Source: Zygnema cylindricum
Taxonomy: Eukaryota; Streptophyta; Zygnematophyceae; Zygnematales; Zygnemataceae
Assembly (NCBI GenBank): GCA_037447655.1
Contig: JBBHKE010001101.1
Location: 152,637-179,829 of the forward strand
Length of the DNA stretch: 27,193 bases
Direction of reading: 5' to 3'
Below are positions 11,067-19,100 of this stretch, piece after piece (positions within the stretch are counted from its first letter, which is position 1; each line of letters starts with the position of its first letter). The notes below the pieces were generated by a model that saw nothing but the letters and a program-made list of their open reading frames with translations, had not been told where the DNA came from and ran no database searches. Both the position numbers and the translations under genes were made by a program.

Positions 11067-12762
11067 CACCTGAGGGAGGTTGCCTTTCCAATATCCACCT
11101 ATGCCTTCTTCTTTACCAATTTTTACAATGGCCTGTATTGTTCAAGCACATGGCAAAAACCCAACTGATTAAGGTATGAAAGGTAAACCTTACATCGCTA
11201 TTAGACTCAGTGAATTATTAACAATAATAGTTTTTAAGAATTAACTACATTGAATCCTTTTTCAACACGTCGCTCATTATGGACCACTTCACCAAATAGT
11301 TTTATTAATACTAATTTATTATTTTGGGCACAAAAAGGCGTCACTCAAATTAGAGTTATTACTAGCAATGGGCAGTGTAGTGTTGCATCAATTAGTTATG
11401 GAGAAATCTACAAAAAAGTACGGATCAATTATTTGCCAATCTTGCTAATAACACCTAATTTATTGAATAAAGAAAAATCATACTCTTAGAGATTGGATCC
11501 ATAGCCAGTTCAAAACACATTTTGGCTGATCTTGATTCAATCAAAAACCAGCAACGATTTTGCTCTAAAAGACCATAGAAGCAAAAAATGGAAATAACAA
11601 AACGTTTGATAGATATGGAAACGGATTTTCTTACCATCCTGGCCAGGTTTAAAAAGAGAAAAAAAAAGGGCGACTCTCACCTCCATAAGACTCAAAACTT
11701 TTTTGTCAGGTGATGCTTGAACTCCACGAACCTGCGCTAAGTCAGAAAAGAAGTTGATGTCAATTTAGTCAAAAACTTCAAAAACCAGTTTTACCTCCTT
11801 AGTAAAACAACAATACGGTTACTATTGAGGGTAAGTGACAACAGTTTAGTAAGTTGACTTTCATAAGGTCCCATGATTAGATATATTATAGTGTGTCTTT
11901 TACTTAAAAAATAAGTCCTTGGCATAATCAAAATACAAGTACAAACTGAAATACTAAATACATAATCAAAATACATTACGAAAAAAATCAGAAAAATAAC
12001 AAAACAAATAATAACGCCCAGACAGGACGCATTTCTTTACAACCTTAAGAAAAGGACGTGTCAAAACCGGAAAGAGGAGAAAAACAGAAATTAACAAATA
12101 AATGTGATGAAAATAATGAAAAGTTGCTATTGACAAACAATTTAAAGAATGACAAGCCAAACCAAAACGTAAAATGTCAAAAATCTTCATTTGCTGTAAA
12201 GTTCTTCCTTTTTGATTTGGAACAAACAGCAATGCTCAAAGTATCATGGGCTGCAGTGAAAAGAAGTGAGGGAGAGGGAGAGAGAGGGGGGGGGAGAGGG
12301 GAGAGGAATGAAGCCTGACGAAGAGGAGAATGGGGAGGAGTGAAGGAAAGAAATAGAAAACATGAGATAACTACAGACACTTAGAGAGGAAAAAACAACA
12401 GACACCTCGTGACATAGAAATTGGTGTCATACAGACGGAGAAGGGGAGGGGTAGGGGGGGAGGGGGAGCGGGAGAGGGAGAGGGAGAGGGGTGGGGAGGG
12501 AGAGGGAGAGGAAGAGGGAGAGGGAGACGGAGTGGGAGGGTGGGAAGAGAGAGAAAATGAAGAAAATAGTTTTAAACGAAATGATCCAACTGACCTGCAT
12601 CATGAGCTTCACTCTGTCCAATGGTGCCGTTGAGGTTTTGGCAAGGGCTCCCGCGGCGGCTCCTGCCACAAACATGGCGGCCTGCTGCGGCACATAGCGG
12701 ATGAGCGCCACAGGATGTGTGATGAGCTGAGCTGCAGTTGGCTGGTCGCGGCCGTCTGCCAT
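5008..12762 (-). CDS. Mitochondrial carrier family protein, chloroplast ADP/ATP-PAPS carrier (TAAC/PAPST1) type
   Basis: Ten exons on the minus strand, all with GT-AG borders and consistent phase: 12762-12595, 11731-11681, 11132-11070, 10206-10150, 9848-9765, 9118-9050, 7842-7730, 7231-7062, 5615-5537, 5230-5008 (TAA 5010-5008). They give 358 residues. All three carrier signatures are present: PLDRVK (47-52), PLDVLR (145-150) and PLDTVR (235-240). Also seen are [60 protein letters not shown] and GLYRGF, so six membrane helices are expected. RRQLQM resembles the TAAC/PAPST1 group rather than the RRRMMM of mitochondrial ADP/ATP carriers. Known members exchange ATP/ADP or PAPS/PAP across plastid membranes. 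The tail (about 305-358) is highly charged. ATG 12762 has a good context (GCGATGGC), but no transit peptide precedes the first helix. The frame is open back to 12906 without another ATG, so an upstream first exon is possible. Confidence 0.9.
5249..5375. repeat. Tandem duplication and CT-rich tract in carrier intron 9
   Basis: The segment ATTGTTAGGTGAGGAGAGAG occurs twice in tandem (about 5256 and 5285), followed by a CCTCTC-rich tract to 5375. On the coding (minus) strand the tract is purine-rich. It lies within intron 9, whose 3' splice site is at 5231. Confidence 0.75.
5616..7061 (-). other. Carrier intron 8 (1446 bp)
   Basis: The longest but for intron 6 of this gene's introns is this one. 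It contains GA-rich sequence (5640-5720) and a loose set of CTCCCTTCCCxTCCTCTTT segments separated by CTCATTxATA (6160-6430), which looks like an old ~65-70 bp tandem repeat. Near 6840-6915 the motif AAATCATTTAG occurs twice. No exon-like sequence was recognised. Confidence 0.6.
7302..7722. repeat. CT-rich tract and opposing GA-rich tract in carrier intron 7
   Basis: The plus strand holds a nearly pure CCCTCC/CTCC tract (about 7302-7485) and, after 170 bp of mixed sequence with AATCCC/CCAAA runs, a GGAGAG/GAGGGG tract (7655-7722). The two tracts are roughly complementary, so the intron RNA could fold back on itself. The second tract ends 7 bp before the 5' splice site of intron 7 (GT at 7729-7728, minus strand). 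Confidence 0.8.
7843..9049 (-). other. Carrier intron 6 (1207 bp)
   Basis: AT-rich sequence without recognisable coding or mobile element features. A purine/pyrimidine bias is not obvious here, unlike introns 1, 3 and 7. Confidence 0.6.
9119..9764 (-). other. Carrier intron 5 (646 bp)
   Basis: AT-rich; nothing recognised beyond splice borders (5' GT at 9764-9763, 3' AG at 9120-9119). Confidence 0.6.
10562..11064. repeat. Long (GGGGGA)n / (GAGGGA)n array ending in a (GA)n run, carrier intron 3
   Basis: The plus strand is almost pure purine from 10562 to 10978: GAGGGA units, then dozens of GGGGGA units, a short GGCGGA interruption (10717-10735), a G9-like run near 10747, more GGGGGA (10797-10905), GGGAGA units, and finally mixed GAGA to 11064. 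It sits in intron 3 and stops four bases short of the 5' splice site (GT at 11069-11068, minus strand). The transcript of the carrier gene therefore carries a long C/U-rich tract. The long glycine/arginine or proline/serine reading frames here are artefacts of the repeat. Confidence 0.97.
11133..11680 (-). other. Carrier intron 2 (548 bp)
   Basis: No repeat array or gene recognised; a moderately AT-rich single-copy looking intron between exon 2 (51 bp) and exon 3 (63 bp). Confidence 0.55.
12269..12555. repeat. GA-rich hexamer tracts in carrier intron 1
   Basis: Two purine tracts on the plus strand (12269-12306 and 12433-12555) are built from GGGAGA/GAGGGA/GGGGGA units. The second ends about 40 bp from the 5' splice site of intron 1 (GT at 12594-12593, minus strand). 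The rest of intron 1 (11732-12594) is AT-rich, with nothing recognised. Confidence 0.85.
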
Positions 12763-13633
12763 CGCATTATTCGACGGCTGCAGAGAGCACTGGCAGACGG
12801 CAGCTGTCAAGGCCGCCTGCTGGAGCCAGGCCCTCGGTTGATCCTGAACCCTAATTAGCAAATCGACCTTGCTGCAAGTTTCAAGTCTTCGATTCCAGCT
12901 CCAATCTTAATTCCAGTTCCAGTTTTAGTTCTAGTTGGAGTTTGAGTTTGAGTTTGAGTTTGAGGATGAGTTTGAATTTGAATTCGAATTTTGAGTTGTT
13001 TTTGGAGTCGGAGTTTGCGTTGAGTTTGAATCTGAGTTTGAGATTGAGTTCGAGTTTCGGTTTCGCTTTCGATTTTAGTACATGCTTCGATTTAGTCTCA
13101 AGGTGAGACTCTTGACGGCTCAGGAGAAAAGCCTCCAAAGTCGAGCATTTTGCTTAGCTTGGAGGAAGAACAGAAGATGCAAACTTTCAGTGGTGTAACT
13201 GTACTGTAGCTCTCGCTGATACTAAATTTTTAGCTGTATGTTAACTGGGAACTTGCGGACTATTATTTGGATTTTGAAGCTCCTGCAGGAAGAAAGTATT
13301 ACGTGCCAATGGAAACATTTTAAAGTGAGCTGGAGTCCAAGACCCAGGGTTTTGCATATAAATGGTCAATCCAGTTCCGCGTCTGTAACTGGCGGGTAAA
13401 GGGCCACGCTAATATCTCTGCAGGAGAAGTTAATCCTATTTGAAATCTGGTTCAAGGTTCAAACGAAAAAGCCAGCGGAATTCCCTGTTCACACTATAGC
13501 AGGTTCATCGTCAGGTAATATAATTGCGATACTCGCGCGATATAGAAATTGCCAGTACACGGACTGGTGCACAAATCGATGTTTCGGGTCATCATATCGC
13601 ACAACACGACATTATGAAAACCTTGAAAGCCTG
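12763..13633. promoter_or_regulatory. 5' flank of the carrier gene, with degenerate (AAACTC)n tract
   Basis: From the carrier ATG outward there is an open in-frame stretch without ATG (to 12906). A degenerate hexamer repeat follows, (AAACTC)n on the coding strand (about 12895-13075), and then unique sequence. A TATA-like TTTATATG lies on the minus strand near 13355-13362. If transcription starts there, the repeat would be in the 5' leader or a leader intron. No transcription start can be fixed from sequence alone. Confidence 0.35.
12895..13075. repeat. Degenerate (GAGTTT)n microsatellite
   Basis: The plus strand reads TTGAGTTTGAGTTTGAGTTT with many substitutions over about 180 bp. The minus-strand frame through it (Lys/Leu/Glu-rich) is a repeat artefact. 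Confidence 0.85.
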
Positions 13634-15465
13634 ATCAGAGGTCGCAATCGAGTACCCGAATCCGTACCTTCCCCGAAAGGTAACCCGCCCGCCCGCTCGG
13701 ATCCGGGACGGATTCGGGTGCCAAATTTGGAGGGCTGGCCAGATTCGGCCGAGTGAATTAAAAAAACAATCGGGTGCGGCCGGGTGAGAAAAAAACGAAA
13801 AAAAAATGAAGGTTTCGTACGTAAGTTCAACAACGGTACACCGCGAATCGTTATTAGTGTCAAATTCACTAATTTAGGTTCATCAAATTTTGATTTTTTT
13901 CCTCAAATAGGATACATTATATTAATTTTTCCTTGACGTTAATTAAGGTACCGTACAAAATAGCTTAAAGAACGAAAGTATAATAATACTTAAATAGTGA
14001 CGTAATTGGGTATCTAAATAGGGTATTATGTTTAGGTTTATTGATTATTGGTTTTTTCAAATATTAAAAAAAAAAAAAAAAAACCTATAAACATACGGCC
14101 GGGCGGAGAATACGGAAGGGGGAGGCGACGTGGACCCCTTCACCGTGCGTGCGCGTGCTAAAAATTGCAAGGTTCAGTCCTGTACAGTACAATAATGTAA
14201 TGTCCATACTATCCAACATTATTGTACTTTGTACTCTTGGTACCATGGAAGGTATAAGGGAGATGTACCACTAATTTTATAATTATTTAGGTACGGGATA
14301 ATACGGGTAGTCGCAAGAAATCGATTTTCATTTAACTTTTTTTTGTCAAAAACGAGTATTAGGTACTAGGTCACAGTCACAGGTCGCAAAAGTGAAAATT
14401 TTAGATAACCGAAACCGATCGTTTTTTTTTTCAAAATCTGAGTACCCGACGCTCGACCGAGTTATGTCACGCTCCAAAATTGTTAATCATTAACCGAAAC
14501 GTGTTTACGAAAATAAAAGTTAACCGAAAATCAATTTCTCGCGACTATCCGTACCCGAAAAAGTACAAAATTATAAAGAAAAAAATAATCATGATGTCAC
14601 GTAATTCCACGATACCAAGAGTACAAATTACAATAATATTGGATTGTATGGACAATAAAAAAAATCAATTTTTTTCATTTTGTGCTTACTTGACCATAAC
14701 CAATTTTTTTGTTTTTTTTTTTGAATCAGTTGCCCGTATCCGCCCGGCCCCCCAAATATGGCAACTGAATTCGTTCCTGATCTGACGCCGGCGGTCGGTT
14801 AACGGTCGATCACGGTTTCGGTTGACCGTTTACGACCTTTGGTCACAATTTAAGAGTGTGACATAACTCGGTCGGGTTTCGGGTGTTCAAATTTTGAAGA
14901 AAACAATTGTCGGATTCGGGTATTGATAAATTTGACTTCTGTGACCTCTGAGTTGGATTGCAATCTCAATATCTCAATGTCGGCGTATCGCAGCTTTGAT
15001 ATGATAGGCAGAGGTCACGAAAGTCAAAATTTCAACAATTTGAATTCGACATTTGTTTTTCCAGAATCTAAACACCTGAATCCGGTCGAGTTATTACACA
15101 CTCTTATATTGTTACCCAGTATCCGATACTCATTTCCGCAATAAGAAAGTTATCTAAAACTCATTTTTAGCAACTACTCGTACCAGAATAAGTATAATAT
15201 TGGTGGTACAAAGTATAATTATGTTGGATAGTATAGACACATAGGGGTGTAGTGGTACGTGCCTACGAAACCTTCAAAATTGTTTTTTTTCATTTTTTTT
15301 TGCTATTTGCTTACCCGGCCGTACCCTATTTTTTATTTTATTTTAATCACCCTGCCGAATCCGGCCGGCCCCCAAAATTTGGCACCCAAATCCGTTCCGG
15401 ATCGCGAGGCAGCCGGCCGGCTAGGGATCAGGTACGGATTCCGGTACCTGATTGTGACCTCTGAT
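13634..15465. mobile_element. Composite foldback element: one inverted and two direct copies of a module
   Basis: The left end (ATCAGAGGTCGCAATC at 13634, then GGATCCGGGACGGATTCGGG, GGTGCCAAATTTGG, GGCCGGGTGAG, GAAGGTTTCGTA) reappears as reverse complement at 15250-15465 with about three quarters identity by eye. A second forward copy lies at about 14418-14870 (CCCGTATCCGCCCGGCCCCC, TTCGTTCCTGATC). Inner parts also match: GTCCATACTATCCAACATTA at 14201 is inverted relative to 14610-14650 and 15195-15235. CGACCGAGTTATGTCAC (14455) is inverted relative to GTGTGACATAACTCGGTCGG (14856). A small palindrome links the forward copies (TTTGACTTCTGTGACCTCTG at 14932 versus CAGAGGTCAC at 15010). Termini starting CAGAGGT recall hAT-type ends. 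No coding capacity and no clear target site duplication were found. Confidence 0.8.
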
Positions 15466-15704
15466 GAACGGTAGAAGGCGCGAAGGAAGTCCGCCCTCAA
15501 AACTCGAAAGTCAAAAGCCGAAATTAAACCACTCTGGCCCTGCCATCTTTCCACTCATTTCTCCTTTCCTCCAAACAAACGTGGAAAAGCCTCGCGCCCA
15601 ACAATAGATTGCGTTTTTGGCTTTTTGCTCTCCCGTTAATGATAAATCTTTCACTTAGACTTGCTTCTACTCACGTATTATCTCTTCTTCCTAATTCAAA
15701 CCGA

Positions 15705-15710
15705 TATAAA
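15705..15710 (+). promoter_or_regulatory. Candidate TATA box
   Basis: TATAAA within CCGATATAAACCG, 493 bp upstream of the chosen ATG. It is a candidate by sequence and location only. Confidence 0.3.
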
Positions 15711-16010
15711 CCGAGACAAACCGGCATATACAAACTAATGTAGTCTTATCTGTTAAGTAACCGATGCTCTATCGGGTTCTATGAGATACCATACTGTTGA
15801 AGGCCCTAAACGCCAAAATTTTCGCATTTTATTATTCTTTAAATATTCATGTTCACCCGATACTTCATTCTCAGCAAGAGGAAACCCTGATTTTACATAC
15901 ACTACAACAATCTCCTCTACCAGTTGTCAAAATTTGACTAGCATAAACCAAGACCTAACTCTAAATCTCAAACAGTCATACACACAGTCACTTATTCACA
16001 ACTTGCCACG

Positions 16011-16107
16011 TACTTTGTCTCACTTTGTCATTCTTTGTCTCACTTTGTCTTACATTGTCCCACTTTGTCTCGCTTTGTCACATATTTTTCACGCTTTGTC
16101 ACATACA
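16011..16107. repeat. Degenerate ~10 bp tandem repeat (CTTTGTCTCA)n in the leader
   Basis: About eight imperfect units of CACTTTGTCT lie end to end, followed by a short CATACATACAT run. They lie between the upstream in-frame ATG (15781) and the preferred start (16198). Confidence 0.85.
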
Positions 16108-16197
16108 TACATCCATACATACAGCAGTCAAACAGTCACATATCTTTGTCGCACGTCGCGTTCCTTCCCTTCCCTTCCCTTCCCATTCCTGGCAGCC

Positions 16198-19100
16198 ATG
16201 GCTGTGAATGGACAAGGACTGTCAGTGGACTCTTCCCTCCATTCCGTGACCATCTCTTCCTTGCAAGACAAGCTGGAGCTTGCTGCAGAGGGTGCCAACT
16301 GGGAGTATGCCATCTTCTGGCAACCTGACTGTCCAGCTGGCAATCCAGCTGTTCATCTAGCTGGCAGTCTCAGCTGGGCGGGAGGATGTTTCAACGGGCC
16401 ACCTGCTACAGGAAGGGAGGCTCTGGTGCCTTCTCTAGAACTTATTCGAGAGAGGGAAGCCCGAAGGAGAATGCTTCAAGAGCTTCGAGAGGATATTTTG
16501 AGCGGGAACGCAGATGCGCAAAAAATCGATATCGCACGTTCAAAACTCAGTGCTTCTCAATGGTTTTATCTCATGACAACTTCATTTACCTTTCCTGCTA
16601 ACTCCGGGTGAGTAATTGAATAAGCTTTTGTCTCTATTTTCAGTGTCTCTCTACTTCTGCGGCTTTCTCTCTTATACAATTTTCCCGGTTTTGCGTCTGC
16701 CTTTTTTTTTTCTGTTTTTCTGCTTTCTGTTTTTCTTTTGGAATGTCTCTTGTTGTTGAATATGGAATTTTTGGATCTGGGTTGCAGTTGATGAGTTGTT
16801 GAGTTTATGGCTAGTGAAGGATTATCAGTAATTCAATTACCTTTATTGCTGAATTTGTTTATAATTTGATTATTTTTATCCTCGATCCAATTTTCATAAT
16901 TTGGTTAGTTTTATCCTTCATCAATGATTAAGTGTATCCTCGCGTGAATAAATCTGTTCGTAAATTGGTTTACTTCATCATCGACAAATCAATCTGTTCA
17001 TAAATTGATCAGCTCTATCCTTGGTCAATGATTACTCACTATATTCTCGGTAAACTTATGTGTTCTTAAAAAAATCATCTCTATCCTCTTATTTTCTATC
17101 AGCTAATTTTTTGGTCATTTGACTAACCCTACTCTCGATCACATTAATCTGTTCTTAAATCGGTTGACTCTATTCTCTATCTTCTTTCGAGTTATTTTTT
17201 TTCAATTTGACCTCTTTCCTCATATCGATCTGTTTTGTATCCTTTATCAAGTCATTTTTTTTTAATTTGTCCATTTTGTTTATTTGAATGGAAAGCAGAA
17301 TGCCTGGCCAAGTTTTCGCGCAACAGGAGGAAGTGTGGTTGAGAAATGCCGGACAATGTGATACAGGGAAGTTTACACGTGCAGAAATGGCCAAGGTGAG
17401 ATACAGTTTTTTTATCTTTTTCTTTTTCGGAGGAAAAAAGTTATTATAATTCAACTAAGGCTTGCGGAAGTGGCCAAGGTGAGATACATTTTGCTTTCTT
17501 CTTTGGAGAAAAAAGATTTTATAATTCAAATAAGGCTTGGGAATGTGGCCAAAGTGAGATACAGTTTGTTTTCTTTTTTGGAGAAATAAAATTTTTATAA
17601 TTCAAACAAGGCTTGGGGAAGTGACCGAGGTGAGATACAGTTATTTTTCTTTTTTTGGAGGAAAAATGTATTTTTATTAGAGTAAGGAAAGACAGTTTTT
17701 TTGGTTCGGGGTTTTGGGAGGGAGTGGAAGTGACTTTTGCTTTTTGGTCGCTCTGTCTCTCGAAATAGTCGTTTTGTCGAAGGAAGGTTTACATTTGGTT
17801 GATGATTATTCACTTTTCTCAGGTTTTGTACTGATGCCGTTTTTTTTTTGTCTTTTTTGTCTTTTTCTGAGTTAATGGTGTTGTGACAGGCGGCGGGAAT
17901 TCAGGTGAGCAATTGATCTTGGTGTCAGACCACTTGTTTTGTTTTATTTTTTTCTTTTGGTGTTTCTGTCATTCCTGAAATTAATCACTGGACGAAAAGG
18001 ATTTATTTTTTTTATTTTTTTTCAAGGATGATTAAACTTTCTTTTTTACTTCTTCTTACAGAAAGTACAAAAAAGTACCGAAAAACGCAACAGTAAATCT
18101 TGTTTCTCAATTGCTCTGAAATTAATAGTTTAGCAAGAATTTGATTTTGTGATAACTCTTAAATTAACACGAATGATATTTTTTGATTGTTGTTACATTA
18201 GCACGGATTTTATTTTTTAGAAAGATTTTAAGTTAACACGAAAATGCGAAGGTTTGTTCAAACATTGTCTCTGAAATTTATTTTTTTCGTCTCTTTTGCA
18301 GACTCTTCTCTTTCTTCCTGTGAATGGGGGAGTACTGGAATTAGGAAACACTGTCGATGTAAGAACAATGTGTTTCCTTCCTTTGTCTCAACCAAAATTG
18401 TTTTTTTATTTGTTTGTTTTAGATTGAACTTTATACATGTGAGGATGCCAGAATTCGTATTTGAATTCTGAAATGACAGATTATCATTTTCACTAACACC
18501 GGAAATCTCCAAACACGTCAACTTGTTTTACAATCGATACGGCATTCCAGTATATAATTCCTTTCTCCTGTTCCCCTCTCTTTCTCCCTCTCCCTCAGCC
18601 TCTCCCTCTCCCTCTCCCTCTCCCTCTCCCTCTCCATCGTGTAATCGGTTGACTGCCTAACCAATAAATTCCAATACCCTGTATGTAGTCAGCAAAATAA
18701 TGAAACACACTGATAGCGATAGACGTTCTTCATTCACCTCTGTAACTTGTCCTCACATAATAATAAATTACTATGCTTATTCTCAATTTTTTGCTTCTTA
18801 CTCTAAGCTTTTTGCGTCTTACCCTCAGCCTTTTGCTTCTTCTTCTCGAGTTTTGCTTTTTCTACATGTTGAAGAAGATATATATCCTTCAGATATCTTA
18901 GTCCCTCGTCCCGCATACTATCACGAAATTACGCTTTTTCTCAAGTTTTACTTCTATTTTTATTTTTTTTTACAGGTTGGAAAGGACCCCCGTCTCACTC
19001 AGTTCGTCCGAAATGCCTTTGTCTATCACAGTATTATGCTTATCGGCAACTTTTGCTTCTAACTGTCATTTTTTTTTTCAATTGTCTTTTACAGGTTGAA

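Larger units (their letters stand above)
15466..16197 (+). promoter_or_regulatory. 5' flank and leader of the MYC_N-domain gene
   Basis: Unique sequence up to about 15780, with a TATA-like box at 15705-15710, then CACTTTGTCT repeats and CCTTCCCTTCC repeats just before the ATG. Short upstream ATGs occur near 15738 (immediately stopped) and 15763. An ATG at 15781 is in frame with the main ORF and uninterrupted. Confidence 0.4.

Noticed and set aside
10422-11179. Long reading frames of Gly/Arg, Pro/Leu or Ser/Pro on both strands
   Set aside because: They are translations of the (GGGGGA)n array, open in every frame because the unit is six bases without stops.
12881-13138. Lys/Leu/Glu-rich minus-strand protein upstream of the carrier gene
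   Set aside because: Translation of the degenerate (AAACTC)n tract; out of frame with the carrier and starting at a non-ATG codon.
16128-16343. Minus-strand frame opposite exon 1 of the MYC_N gene
   Set aside because: Shadow of the real coding exon, which has clear domain residues on the plus strand.
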